A stretch of DNA of 64,000 nt from Amycolatopsis sp. FBCC-B4732 (GCF_023008405.1 NZ_CP095376.1:1574001-1638000), one strand, 5' to 3'; positions 27,192 through 36,024 are shown, counted from the stretch's first letter. Notes: a model not told the origin generated them from the sequence alone. A program made the numbers and translations.

Positions 27192-28109
27192 TCAGCGCGC
27201 GCCGGCGGGCTCGAAGCGCGCCGACGCCGCCCGGAGCGCGTCCAGGCACGCGCGCACCGCGCCGAGGTTCTCCTCGCCCGCCCGGCAGATCGCGAAGATC
27301 GTCCGGTTCAGCGCCGGGCGCGTGGTCAGGATCCGGACGCCGTCGGGCAGCCGGTCGCGTGCCAAGCGGGGTACCAGCGCCGCGCCGATGCCGCCCGCCA
27401 CCAGGGCCAGCTGCGTCGGGTAACTGCCGACCGTGCAGCTGATCCGGGGCTCCAGCCGCTGCTCGCGCAGCACCTGCGTGAGCCACTCGTAACAGCCGGA
27501 CCCGGCGCTCCACGCGATCCACGCCACGTCGTCCAGCTCGCCCAGGTCGACGGCCTTGCGGTGGGCCAGCCGGTGCCCGGCGGGCAGGGCGAGGTCGGCG
27601 ACGTCGGCGAACAGCGGGATGCCGGTCGCCGACGGCGGGATCTCCGTGGGGCGGTCGGCCCAGCTCTCCACCACGGCGACGTCGAGTTCGCCGGACACCA
27701 CCCGCGGGATCGTCTGCTCGGCCTCGCCTTCGTGCAGCGTCACCACCAGCCCCGGGTGCTGCGTCGAGAGCGCGGTGAGCGCGGGCGGCAGCAGCGCGTG
27801 CACCGTCGTCGGGATCGCGCCGACCCGCAACGGCCCGAAGACGTCCTCGCGCAGCAGTTCCAGGTCCGCCTTCGCCTCGGCGACCTGCGCCAGGATCCGT
27901 TCGGCGTGCCCGGCGAGCACCTGGCCCGCCTTCGTCAGCCGGACGCCGCGGCCGTGGGGTTCCAGCAGGGTCTGGCCCGCTTCGCGCTCCAGCTTGGCCA
28001 GCTGCTGCGACACCCCGGAAGGCGTGACGTGCAGCGTGGCGGCCGCCGCGGCGACCGAGCCCTGGGTCGCGACGGCGTGCAGCGCCCGCATCCTCTCGAG
28101 TCCGAACAC
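27192..28109 (-). CDS. LysR-family transcriptional regulator
   Basis: A 305-residue LysR protein with winged helix ERMRALHAVATQGSVAAAAATL and TPSGVSQQLAKLERE, related in sequence to the LysR at 26292. The GTG at 28109 fits the family's N-terminus, and TAGCAT lies 7 nt upstream (28117-28122 on the coding strand), so the mRNA is probably leaderless. It is divergent from the EamA exporter operon, its likely target. The two LysR genes converge with 15 nt between their stops. Confidence 0.9.
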   Translation of the reverse strand: MFGLERMRALHAVATQGSVAAAAATLHVTPSGVSQQLAKLEREAGQTLLEPHGRGVRLTKAGQVLAGHAERILAQVAEAKADLELLREDVFGPLRVGAIPTTVHALLPPALTALSTQHPGLVVTLHEGEAEQTIPRVVSGELDVAVVESWADRPTEIPPSATGIPLFADVADLALPAGHRLAHRKAVDLGELDDVAWIAWSAGSGCYEWLTQVLREQRLEPRISCTVGSYPTQLALVAGGIGAALVPRLARDRLPDGVRILTTRPALNRTIFAICRAGEENLGAVRACLDALRAASARFEPAGAR

Positions 28110-28182
28110 AGTAGGGATGCTACCGAATTCCGGGAAGGAACATTCGCTTGTCCTTGACAGTCGTGGCCCCCACGCTGGAGGG

Positions 28183-29112
28183 GTGACCACGACCGCGCCC
28201 CGTCCGACGACGCCCGCACCGACCTTCACCAGCCGGTTCGACCCCCGGCTGCTGGCCGCGCTCGGCAGTTTCTGCATCTCGCTGTCGTCGGTCTTCATCA
28301 AGGTCTCGCACACCAGCGGCAGCACGAGCGCGTTCTGGCGCTGCCTGCTGGCCCTGCCGGTGCTGGTCGTGCTCGCCGCGCGCGAGCGGCGGAAGGCGGG
28401 CCCGGTGCACCGCCGCGTGCTCCTGCCGCTGCTGGCCGGCACCGGGCTCGGCCTCGACTTCGTGCTGTGGGGCGAGGCGATCCCGCGGGTCGGCGCCGGC
28501 ATCGCGACCGTGCTGCTCGCCGTCCAGATGGTCATCGTGCCGGTGCTGGCGTTCGCGTTCCTGCGCGAGCGGCCGTCGAAGCGGTTCCTCGTCGTCGCGC
28601 CCGTGCTGCTGGGCGGCGTCGTGCTGGCCGGCGGCTTCGCCGGCACCGGCTCGTTCGGCCCGGACCCGGTGACCGGCGCGGTCGCCGCGTTGCTCGCCGG
28701 CGCCGGGTACGCGGTCTACCTGTTCCTGATCCGGCTCAGCGGCGCCAAGGGCACCCAGGCGAACTCGCTCGCGCTGGCGACGGTCTCGGCGGGCGTGGTG
28801 GCCTTCGTGGCCGGCGTCCCCACCGGCACGCTCGACCTGACCCCGCCCCCGGCGGCCTTCGGCTGGCTGGTCGCCCTCGCCGTCGTCGGCCAGCTGATCG
28901 GGTGGATCCTGATCTCCGCCGCGCTGCCCCGGATGTCGGCCACCACCGGCGCGACGCTGATGCTGCTGCAGCCGGTCGGTGCGGTACTCCTGGGCATCGC
29001 CCTGCTGGGTGAGGCGCCGAGCGCGCTGCAGCTGATCGGCTGCGCGGGCGTGGTCGCGGCGGTGTGCATCGCCGGTGGCGGACGATCTGCGCGCGACCGG
29101 CGTCCCGGCTAA
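28183..29112 (+). CDS. EamA/DMT-family transporter
   Basis: A 309-residue inner-membrane protein with ten predicted hydrophobic segments in two EamA repeats (first about 20-150, second about 160-300). Family members export amino acids or metabolites, or take up small solutes. The GTG at 28183 begins after a 12-residue polar leader (TTTAPRPTTPAP). GGAGG is too close to this GTG to serve it; TTGACA at 28153-28158 suggests the transcript starts at or near the GTG. It heads a run of three genes (28183-30597). Confidence 0.88.
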   Translation: MTTTAPRPTTPAPTFTSRFDPRLLAALGSFCISLSSVFIKVSHTSGSTSAFWRCLLALPVLVVLAARERRKAGPVHRRVLLPLLAGTGLGLDFVLWGEAIPRVGAGIATVLLAVQMVIVPVLAFAFLRERPSKRFLVVAPVLLGGVVLAGGFAGTGSFGPDPVTGAVAALLAGAGYAVYLFLIRLSGAKGTQANSLALATVSAGVVAFVAGVPTGTLDLTPPPAAFGWLVALAVVGQLIGWILISAALPRMSATTGATLMLLQPVGAVLLGIALLGEAPSALQLIGCAGVVAAVCIAGGGRSARDRRPG

Positions 29113-29122
29113 CGTCGCGGGC

Positions 29123-30019
29123 ATGCGGGTACTGGTGGCCGGTGCGTCCGGCTTCGTCGGCAGCCGGTTGTGCCCGGCGCTGGAATCGGCCGGGCACGAG
29201 GTGCTGGCGATGACCCGCCACCCCGCGAAGTACGGCGGGGCCGGGAAGGCCGTGCGCGGCGACGTCGCCGACGTCGGCTCCCTGCGTGCCGCGCTCAAGG
29301 GCGTCGAAGCGGCTTACTACCTGGTGCATTCACTCGACAGCGCGGACTTCAAGCGCCGTGACGCCGACGCCGCCCGCGCGTTCGCCCGCGCCGCGGCCGA
29401 TGCCGGCGTGCGCCGGATCGTCTACCTCGGCGGGCTCGGCGACGACGACGACGCGCTGTCGGAGCACCTGACCAGCCGCCGCGAGGTCGAACGGCTGCTG
29501 GGGGAGACCGGCGTCCCGGTCACCGTGCTGCGCGCCGGGATCGTGATCGGCCACGGCGGGACGTCGTGGGAGCTGACGCGGCAGCTGGTCGAGCACCTGC
29601 CGGCGATGATCACCCCGCGCTGGGTCGGCACGCGCACCCAGCCGATCGCGATCGCCGACGTCGTACGCTACCTGGCCGGCGTCCTCGACCACCCGGAGGC
29701 CGAGGGGAAGACGTTCGAGATCGGCGGCCCCGAAGTGCTGGCCTACCGGGACATGCTGCAGCGCGTCGCCGCGATCGAAGGCCGGTCGCTGCTGATCCTG
29801 CCGGTGCCGCTGCTCTCCCCGCGCCTGTCGTCGTACTGGCTTTCGTTCGTCACCGACATCGACGTGACGACCGGGCGGGCGCTGATCGACTCGATGACCA
29901 ACGAGGTCGTCGTCCGCGACGACGCGATCCGCCGGATCGTCGAGTTCGAGCCGCTGGGCTACGACGAGGCCGTGCTGCAGGCGCTGGGCGAACGCGCGAA
30001 GAGCAGGCGGCCCGCGTGA
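29123..30019 (+). CDS. NAD(P)-binding epimerase/reductase-like protein
   Basis: A 298-residue extended/atypical SDR. The nucleotide motif is VAGASGFVGSRL at residues 5-16; YYLVHSLD and IVYLGGLGDD follow. The YxxxK motif is absent and the pattern resembles the NmrA-like/complex I NDUFA9-type proteins annotated as NAD(P)H-binding in actinomycetes. The C-terminal part (about 210-290) is unassigned. TAACGT, which includes the stop of the EamA gene, lies 7 nt before the ATG, so an internal leaderless promoter is possible. It is coupled to the next gene by a GTGA overlap. Confidence 0.85.
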   Translation: MRVLVAGASGFVGSRLCPALESAGHEVLAMTRHPAKYGGAGKAVRGDVADVGSLRAALKGVEAAYYLVHSLDSADFKRRDADAARAFARAAADAGVRRIVYLGGLGDDDDALSEHLTSRREVERLLGETGVPVTVLRAGIVIGHGGTSWELTRQLVEHLPAMITPRWVGTRTQPIAIADVVRYLAGVLDHPEAEGKTFEIGGPEVLAYRDMLQRVAAIEGRSLLILPVPLLSPRLSSYWLSFVTDIDVTTGRALIDSMTNEVVVRDDAIRRIVEFEPLGYDEAVLQALGERAKSRRPA

Positions 30020-30597
30020 GACGAAGGGCGTACCTGGCCGCCGCCACGGCCGCCGGTTCCGGACTGCTCGGCGCGTCGCTGGCCAGCCGGTCCGGTTCGC
30101 GCCGGTTCCACGCGCTCACGGCGTCGGTCGCGGCGACCTGGTTCGCCGGGGCGGGCCGGGTGCCGCGCGGCCGCCCGGACGTCGTCCAGCCGCTGGTGGT
30201 GGGGGCCGGCGCGTTCGGCGTGTTCTACGGGTTCGCGCTGGTGGCCCGGCACATCCCGCCGCTGCGCCGCGCGATCACCGGCGTGCTCGACCACGCCCAC
30301 CGGGGTTCTACGCCGTCGGTGGTGGCGACGACGCTGGTCACCGGCGCGGCGGAGGAAGTCTTCTTCCGCGGCGCGCTCCACGACGCCTTCGGGGCGCGCG
30401 GCGCCACCGTGGCCTACGTCCTGTCGACCACGGCGACGCGGAACCCCGCGCTGGTCCTGGCCTCCGCGGTGATGGGGACGCTGTTCGCCGTGCAGCGCCA
30501 CCGCGCGGGCGGCGTGCAGGCCCCGATGCTGACCCACGTGGCGTGGTCCGCGCTGATGCTGGCGGTCATGCCGCGGCTGTTCCCGCCGGAGGACTAG
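30016..30597 (+). CDS. CPBP-family intramembrane protease-like protein
   Basis: A 193-residue membrane protein with several hydrophobic helices (about 5-20, 30-45, 55-75, 110-130, 150-185). AAEEVFFRGAL matches motif 1 (E-E-x-x-x-R) of the CPBP/Abi glutamic intramembrane protease family; a later His occurs in LTHVAWSALM, fitting motif 3. The N-terminus MRRRAYLAAATAAGS is positively charged. GTG at 30016 overlaps the upstream stop by 4 nt. The substrate is unknown. Confidence 0.8.
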   Translation: MRRRAYLAAATAAGSGLLGASLASRSGSRRFHALTASVAATWFAGAGRVPRGRPDVVQPLVVGAGAFGVFYGFALVARHIPPLRRAITGVLDHAHRGSTPSVVATTLVTGAAEEVFFRGALHDAFGARGATVAYVLSTTATRNPALVLASAVMGTLFAVQRHRAGGVQAPMLTHVAWSALMLAVMPRLFPPED

Positions 30598-30690
30598 ACC
30601 ACTGTTGTCCGGAACCGGACAGAATCCTTCGCCGGACGGCCCCGGTGTTCCTATGCTGGAACGAACCCCGGTGCGTGGAGAGGGATGTCG

Positions 30691-32472
30691 ATGCGGACAT
30701 TGCTCGTGCTGCTGCTCGTGTTCGGTTCCCCGGCCCCGATCCCCGCGACCGCGGCGACGACCGCCGTCGCGGTGTGCGTCACCTCGTGCGACACCCTCGA
30801 CCCGTCGCGGGCCGCGCGGGAGAGCTTTCCGTTGCCCGACAAGGTGCTCAACGGGCGCGTGCTGCGGCTGCACGCGTCCGACCCGGACGGCATGGCCTGG
30901 GCGAGCATCGACAACGGCGTCCCCGGCGACGCCGTCTGGCTCGACCGCTCCTGGGACGGCGGCGCCACCTGGGAAGGCTTGCTGGGCAAGGCGAGCGTCC
31001 CCGGTTCGTGGACCGGCACCCGTACCCTGATTTACAACCTGACCGACCCGGCGCACCACCGCCGTGGCCTGGTCCGCGCCTGCGGCGACGCGCAAGGCGT
31101 CGGCTGCACCGCCTGGATCCACCCGGACGTCTGCGACAGCGCGTGCGACCGGAGCGCCCCGGGCGCCGGGGACAGCCAGCCGGTCGCGCCGGCGACGCTC
31201 TTCGGCCGCACGATCCGGCTCCACTTCGACGGCCGCGGGATGGCGTGGGCCGGGATCGAAGCGGGCGGCGCCGGGGACGAGATCTGGCTCGACCGCTCGT
31301 GGGACGCCGGCGCGAGCTGGCCGGACGGCTCGTCGCTGGGCCGCACGAGCACCCCCGCGGGCGCGGCCGGCACGCACACGACAGGGTTCGCCACGCGCGA
31401 TCCCCGCGGCCGGCTCTACGGCGGCGCGGTCCGGGCGTGCGGCCGCGAAGCCACGCACGCGCAGGGCAGCTGCACGGCCTGGGCCCGCCCGGCGACGACC
31501 CGCGCGGCCGGCGCGCTCGACGCCCTGATGTGGTCCTCCGAGCCGTACACCGCCTGGTGGCCGTCGAGCTGGTGGAACTCCGCGGTCGCGGTCACGGCGG
31601 TCGCGGACGCCGGCGGGTTCGACAGCGCGCTGGCGCGCACCTTCGACGTCAACCGGGTCGCTTTCCCCGCCGGGGCAAGGAGTTCCGACCCGATCGACGG
31701 GCACTTCGTCAGCCGGGCGATCGACGACAGCGCGTGGTGGGGCCTGGCCTGGCTCGCCGTCTACGACCGGACGCACGACGCGCGCTACCTGACCGAGGCG
31801 ACGACGATCGCGAACTACGTCCAGGGGTTCTGGGACACCGGCACCTGCGGCGGCGGGGTGTGGTGGGACCGCGAGCGGACGTACAAGAACGCCGTCACCG
31901 CCGGCCTTCACCTGCGGCTGACCGCGTCCCTGCACCTGCGGATCGCCGGTGACACGCTGTGGGGGCAGCGGGCGCGCACCGCGGGTGACTGGTACCTCGG
32001 CAGCGGCCTCGTCAACGCGTCCGGGCTGGTGAACGACGGCTTGACGTCCTCCTGCGCCAACAACGGCCAGACGGTCTGGACGTACAACCAGGGGCTCGGG
32101 ATCGGCGGGCTGCTGGAACTCTGGCGCGGCACCGGCGTCCAGTCCTATTTGGACGCGGCGAAGCGGCTCGCCGACGCGGCGATGACGCGGCTGACGTCCG
32201 GTGGCGTGCTCGCCGAGTCCTGCGAGACGGGGTCCTGCGACGACAACCAGAAGCAGTTCAAGGGCATCTTCATGCGGTACTTCGGCGACCTCGCGACCGC
32301 GACGGGCTCGGCGGCCTACCGCGCGTTCGCGCGGAAGCAGGCGGACGCGCTGTGGGCGGGCGACCGGGACCCGCTGAACCGGATCGGGCTGCGCTGGACC
32401 GGGGCCACGCCGAACGCGGCCGACTGGCGCACGCAGGCGTCCGGGCTGGAAGCGCTGCTGGCGGCCGGGTAG
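30691..32472 (+). CDS. Secreted GH76-family glycoside hydrolase with a duplicated N-terminal module
   Basis: A 593-residue secreted protein. After a signal peptide (about 1-22) come two homologous modules (about 27-150 and 151-270), each with GxxxRLH, MAWA[SG]I, a G-D-x-[VI]-W-L-D-R-S-W-D core, and VRACG ending in C-T-A-W. The C-terminal (alpha/alpha)6 domain (about 285-590) is GH76-like, with the catalytic Asp pair D345-D346 in RAIDDSAWWGL and QTVWTYNQG. GH76 enzymes cut alpha-1,6-mannans. The ATG at 30691 is preferred to the one at 30685 because the GGAGAGGG site is better spaced. The function of the duplicated module is unknown; substrate binding is a guess. Confidence 0.88.
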   Translation: MRTLLVLLLVFGSPAPIPATAATTAVAVCVTSCDTLDPSRAARESFPLPDKVLNGRVLRLHASDPDGMAWASIDNGVPGDAVWLDRSWDGGATWEGLLGKASVPGSWTGTRTLIYNLTDPAHHRRGLVRACGDAQGVGCTAWIHPDVCDSACDRSAPGAGDSQPVAPATLFGRTIRLHFDGRGMAWAGIEAGGAGDEIWLDRSWDAGASWPDGSSLGRTSTPAGAAGTHTTGFATRDPRGRLYGGAVRACGREATHAQGSCTAWARPATTRAAGALDALMWSSEPYTAWWPSSWWNSAVAVTAVADAGGFDSALARTFDVNRVAFPAGARSSDPIDGHFVSRAIDDSAWWGLAWLAVYDRTHDARYLTEATTIANYVQGFWDTGTCGGGVWWDRERTYKNAVTAGLHLRLTASLHLRIAGDTLWGQRARTAGDWYLGSGLVNASGLVNDGLTSSCANNGQTVWTYNQGLGIGGLLELWRGTGVQSYLDAAKRLADAAMTRLTSGGVLAESCETGSCDDNQKQFKGIFMRYFGDLATATGSAAYRAFARKQADALWAGDRDPLNRIGLRWTGATPNAADWRTQASGLEALLAAG

Positions 32473-32494
32473 GCGGGCACGCCAGAATGGGCGC

Positions 32495-33097
32495 GTGCGG
32501 ATCCTCCTGCTCGCGGCCGTGGCCGTGCTCGCCACCGGGTGCTCGCCCGGGATCGCCGGGCACGCCGTGCCCAAGGGGTTCGTCGTCAAGGACGGGTCGG
32601 TGCTGCGGTTCCGGCCGGTGCTGACCGAGGCGCCACCCGGTCCGGCGGCGGGCGCGGCGGCCGAACGGCAGAGCACCGATCCGGCCGCGCAGCAGGCCGC
32701 CTTGCTGGGCTTCGACTGCGCGCAGGGCAAGCCGGATCCCCTGGACGGCCGCGACGACCCGGCGTTGCCGCTGGTCAGCTGCGACCGCGCGCAGGGCACG
32801 AAGTACGTCCTCGGTCCGGGCTTCCTCAGCGGCGCGGACGTGAGCCGGGTGGACGCCGTCGCCGATCCGGCGACCGGGAGTCCGGTCATCACCCTCAGCT
32901 TCACGGCCAAGGGCGCGAAGACCTGGGCCGAGTGGACCGGGCAGAACGTCGGCAAGCAGGTCGCGATGGTGCTGAAGAGCCGCGTGCTGACCGCGCCGTC
33001 CGTCCAGTCGGCCATCACCGGCGGGGAAACGCAGATCAGCGGCAGGTTCACCCTGCCGGAGGCCCGGCAGCTGGCGAAGGACATCGCCGGGGGCTGA
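32495..33097 (+). CDS. Lipoprotein with SecD P1-head-like domain
   Basis: A 200-residue exported lipoprotein. The lipobox is LATGC (Cys16). The rest resembles the head subdomain of SecD: GTKYVLGPGFLSGADVSRVDA, VITLSFTAKGAKTWAEWT, VAMVLKSRVLTAPSVQSAI and ETQISGRFTLPEARQLA. Unlike SecD, no membrane helices of the translocase are present. Such stand-alone proteins are known from actinobacterial genomes but their role is unclear. GTG is the start. It is 22 nt after the GH76 gene and may be read through from it. Confidence 0.8.
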   Translation: MRILLLAAVAVLATGCSPGIAGHAVPKGFVVKDGSVLRFRPVLTEAPPGPAAGAAAERQSTDPAAQQAALLGFDCAQGKPDPLDGRDDPALPLVSCDRAQGTKYVLGPGFLSGADVSRVDAVADPATGSPVITLSFTAKGAKTWAEWTGQNVGKQVAMVLKSRVLTAPSVQSAITGGETQISGRFTLPEARQLAKDIAGG

Positions 33098-33101
33098 GCC
33101 C

Positions 33102-33575
33102 TCAGCAGTCCGGGACGGCCTCGGTGCAGGCCTGCGTCTCGGACTTGTTCGTCGCCTGGTGCAGCAGTTCGTAGAGCTGTTCGCGCTGGTCGTCGCTCAG
33201 CGCGCTGAACACCTCGTCCTCGACCGCGGCGAGCGCGAATTCGGCCCGGACCAGCAGCTTCACGCCGACGTCGGTGAGCTCGACGACGTGCCGGCGCCGG
33301 TCGACGGGGGAGCGGCGGCGCTCGATCAGGTTCTCGGCTTCGAGGTCGTTCAGCAGCCCGACGACGTTCGTGCTGTCCATTTCCAGGATCTTCGCCAGGT
33401 CCTGCTGCGAACTGCCGCCCAGGTCGCGCAGGACGGTCAGGGCGATCAGGTGGCGCGGGCGCAGGCCGAGGGGCTTGAGGACCGAATCGCTGCGGGTCTG
33501 CAGCCGCCGCGTCAGCTGGCCGAGCAGCGCCCCACAGCGGTGGGGCGGCTGGTTCACGACCGGCAGCGACGTCAT
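33102..33575 (-). CDS. MarR-family transcriptional regulator
   Basis: A 157-residue winged-helix regulator. SQQDLAKILEMDSTNVVGLLNDLEA is the recognition region and RRRSPVDRRRHVVELTDVG is the wing. The ATG at 33575 is used; a longer TTG start at 33599 is rejected because it would sit on the promoter. TATACT lies 6 nt before the ATG (33582-33587 on the coding strand), overlapped by a palindrome, indicating leaderless and autoregulated expression. It is divergent from an FMN azoreductase gene, a classic MarR target for quinones or azo compounds. Confidence 0.92.
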   Translation of the reverse strand: MTSLPVVNQPPHRCGALLGQLTRRLQTRSDSVLKPLGLRPRHLIALTVLRDLGGSSQQDLAKILEMDSTNVVGLLNDLEAENLIERRRSPVDRRRHVVELTDVGVKLLVRAEFALAAVEDEVFSALSDDQREQLYELLHQATNKSETQACTEAVPDC

Positions 33576-33577
33576 GC

Positions 33578-33592
33578 GCCCAGTATATGGGC
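33578..33592. promoter_or_regulatory. Probable MarR operator over its own -10 box
   Basis: GCCCA-GTATA-TGGGC is a 15-bp palindrome that contains the TATACT -10 of the marR gene and ends 3 nt before its ATG. A bound dimer would block RNA polymerase. It lies 66 bp from the divergent azoreductase start. Confidence 0.6.
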
Positions 33593-33657
33593 GGCTCAAC
33601 GGTCGGTGTGCTATTAATGGTTTGTCTTACACCAACGATCTATGGACGGCTAACGAC

Positions 33658-34299
33658 ATGGCGCACCTCCTCCACATCGACTCGAGCATCCAGGGCGAGC
33701 GCTCGGTGAGCCGCCGGCTCAGCGCGCGGGCCGCGGCGGCGTGGCGCGCCGCGCACCCGGACGGCACGGTCACCTACCGCGACCTGGGCGCGCACCCGCT
33801 GCCCCACATCGACTCGGCGAGCGGTCTGGCCGGCATGGTGCCGCCGGACCAGCACACGCCGGAGCAGGCGGCCGCGTGGGCGCGCACCGCCGAGCTGGTC
33901 GCCGAGATCAAGGCGGCCGACACGGTCCTGCTGGGCCTGCCGCTGTACAACTTCGGCGCACCGAGCAGCGTCAAGACCTGGGTCGACCACCTGATCGCCC
34001 CCGGCCTCTCGGTCGACCACGAAACCCGGACGGGCCTGCTGGGCGGCCGCGAGTTCATCGTGCTGGCCTCCCGGGGCGGCGGGTACGGCGAAGGCACGCC
34101 CCGCGAGGGCTGGGACCACGCCGAGCAGTGGCTCCCGCACGGCGTCTCGCTGACCGGGCTGGAGCCGCGCTTCATCACGGCGGAGCTGACGCTGGCCCAT
34201 GTCAACCCGGCGATGGCGGAGCTCATCCCGCTGGCCGACGCGAGCCTGGCGACGGCCGAGCGGACCATCGACGAGCTCTGGGTCCCCGCCCACGTCTGA
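33658..34299 (+). CDS. azoR: FMN-dependent NADH-azoreductase
   Basis: A 213-residue flavodoxin-fold enzyme that reduces azo compounds and quinones. The FMN phosphate loop is HIDSSIQGERSVSRRL (residues 6-21); GLPLYNFGAPSSVKTWVDH and SRGGGYGEG are the family's flavin and active-site segments. The ATG at 33658 lacks a clear ribosome site. The divergent MarR gene probably represses it and releases it on electrophile or quinone stress. A large palindrome follows 13 nt after the stop. Confidence 0.92.
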   Translation: MAHLLHIDSSIQGERSVSRRLSARAAAAWRAAHPDGTVTYRDLGAHPLPHIDSASGLAGMVPPDQHTPEQAAAWARTAELVAEIKAADTVLLGLPLYNFGAPSSVKTWVDHLIAPGLSVDHETRTGLLGGREFIVLASRGGGYGEGTPREGWDHAEQWLPHGVSLTGLEPRFITAELTLAHVNPAMAELIPLADASLATAERTIDELWVPAHV

Positions 34300-34312
34300 C
34301 CGCCCCCGACCA

Positions 34313-34361
34313 CCCCAATGTGGCGTTCGGTGCATCTGATGCACCCAACGCCACATTGGGG
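34313..34361. repeat. 49-bp near-perfect palindrome (possible bidirectional terminator or dispersed repeat)
   Basis: Two 24-bp arms (left starting ccccaatgtggcgtt, right its complement) surround a single T at 34337. Only one base pair is mismatched (34328 against 34346). It lies 13 nt after the azoreductase stop in a gene-free 186-bp gap. Such a stem would terminate transcription in either direction. Its sharp sequence and lower GC content than the surroundings also suggest a dispersed repeat family; that needs a genome count. Confidence 0.75.
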
Positions 34362-34485
34362 CGCATGGGCCTCACCCCTGGACCCGACGGCGGCGGCGCC
34401 GGGCGCGGGCGGTACCGTGCCGCCGCGGGCGGGTTGGCAGTTGCGGCACCCCGCGGAGGCCGCACCTGGGTGAGGAAGGTCAGGT

Positions 34486-34992
34486 TTGAGCGCGCACACC
34501 TCCCAGATGGACGACATCAGGCTCGTCGCGCAGCCCAGTGCGCTGCCGGTCACCGAGCTGTTCGTCCGCCTGATTCTCACGGACTGGTCCCTGCGGCCCA
34601 TGCTGGAGCAGACCACCGCGGCCGCCAGACGGCTGGTCGAAGCCGTGATCGAGGCCGGCAACCCCAAGGCGCCGTCCTTCGTGACGCTGCGGCTGCGGCT
34701 GACCGCCGAGGTGCTGGTGGTCGAGGTCGACGACGACGTCCCCGGCCTGCCGGAACCGAAGGCCGGACCCGGCGAGCGTGTGGGCGTCGAACACGGCGTG
34801 GGCGGCGCGCGCACGACCTGGTGCGAGCTGGCGCTGCCCGGCGGGATGAGCGCGCGCCAGGTGCGCCTGCCGCGCCGCCAGGACCGCCGGACCCTGGTCG
34901 ACGAGCCGGTTTCCGGCGACCCGGTCGCCGCCGACCCGCAGGTGCTCGAGCGCCTGCTGACCCGGCTGAGCGGCTGGTCCGCCGACGGCTGA
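34486..34992 (+). CDS. Hypothetical protein resembling degenerate HATPase anti-sigma proteins
   Basis: A 168-residue soluble protein. Its first 115 residues recall the RsbW fold (SALPVTELFVRLILTDW, ARRLVEAVIEAG, LTAEVLVVEVDDDVPGLP), but the N-box and the glycine-rich ATP loops of HATPase_c are not recognisable, so it may not bind ATP. The TTG at 34486 has AGGAAGG upstream; an ATG at 34507 is the alternative. It ends 1 nt before the GlxA-type regulator gene, so they are probably co-transcribed. Confidence 0.65.
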   Translation: MSAHTSQMDDIRLVAQPSALPVTELFVRLILTDWSLRPMLEQTTAAARRLVEAVIEAGNPKAPSFVTLRLRLTAEVLVVEVDDDVPGLPEPKAGPGERVGVEHGVGGARTTWCELALPGGMSARQVRLPRRQDRRTLVDEPVSGDPVAADPQVLERLLTRLSGWSADG

Positions 34993-34993
34993 C

Positions 34994-35959
34994 GTGCGCA
35001 CCCGGCCCGTCCTCGTCGTCCTCTACGACGGCGTCCGCCTGCTCGACGTCTCGGGCCCGCTGGAGGTCTTCGCCGAGGCCAACGAGCACGGCGGCCGCTA
35101 CGGACTGCGGACGGCGTCGCCCGGCGGCACCGACGTCCGCACCAACACCGGGACGCGGCTGGGTGCCGACCTCGACCTCGCGGCGGCGGATCCGCGCGAC
35201 GCGACCGTGCTGGTGCCCGGCGGTCCCGAATGGGCCCGCACGATCGCCGACGCCGATCTGATCGCCCAGATCCGCCGGCTCGCCGACGGCGCGGCCCGGA
35301 CAGCGTCGGTCTGCGCGGGCGCGTTCGCGCTGGCCGCGGCCGGTGTCCTCGACGGCAGGCGCGCCACCACGCACTGGGACCTCACCGACCAGCTCGCCCG
35401 CCGCTTCCCCCACGTCCACGTCGACGGCGACGCGATCTTCGTCAAGGACGGCCCGGTCATCACCTCGGCCGGCGTCACCTCCGGCATCGACCTCGCGCTG
35501 GCGCTGGTCGAGGAAGACCTCGGCGCGGAGGTGGCCCGGCTGGTGGCCAAGCACCTGGTCGTCTTCCTGCAGCGCCCGGGCGGTCAGTCGCAGTTCAGCG
35601 TGCGCCTGGAAACCGGCCGCCCGCGCACGGAGCTGCTCCGCGGTGTCCTGGACGCCGTCGCGGCCGATCCCGCGGGCCCGCACACCCTCGGCGACCTGGC
35701 GGCCCGCGCCGGCGTCAGCACCCGGCACCTGACCCGCCTGTTCCGTGACGAGCTCGGCCGCACCCCGGCGCGGTTCGTCGAGCAGGTCCGGCTGGAGGCC
35801 GCCCAGCAGCAGCTGGAGCGCACGACCGATCCGCTGGACGTCGTGGCGCGCCGCGCCGGCTTCGGCACCGCGGAGACGTTGCGACGCGCTTTCGTGCGCA
35901 ACCTCGGGGTGCCGCCGAGCGACTACCGCGCCCGCTTCCGGACCACCGGCATCGCCTGA
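34994..35959 (+). CDS. GlxA-family regulator (DJ-1/PfpI-AraC)
   Basis: A 321-residue transcription factor. The N-terminal DJ-1/PfpI domain (about 5-175) has VVLYDGVRLLDVSGPLEVF and the nucleophile-elbow motif SVCAGAFALAAAGVL, where the Cys is retained. The C-terminal AraC domain (about 215-315) has two helix-turn-helix segments (LGDLAARAGVSTRHLTRLF and DVVARRAGFGTAETLRRAF) and the end motif GVPPSDYRARF. Targets are unknown; members respond to amines, nicotinate or other nitrogen compounds. GTG is the start. Confidence 0.93.
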   Translation: MRTRPVLVVLYDGVRLLDVSGPLEVFAEANEHGGRYGLRTASPGGTDVRTNTGTRLGADLDLAAADPRDATVLVPGGPEWARTIADADLIAQIRRLADGAARTASVCAGAFALAAAGVLDGRRATTHWDLTDQLARRFPHVHVDGDAIFVKDGPVITSAGVTSGIDLALALVEEDLGAEVARLVAKHLVVFLQRPGGQSQFSVRLETGRPRTELLRGVLDAVAADPAGPHTLGDLAARAGVSTRHLTRLFRDELGRTPARFVEQVRLEAAQQQLERTTDPLDVVARRAGFGTAETLRRAFVRNLGVPPSDYRARFRTTGIA

Positions 35960-36024
35960 ACGCTTCCGGCCGCGGATCCGTGCACCAGGCAGGGGAAGTG
36001 CGTGGACCGGAGGAGGAAGCCGCC

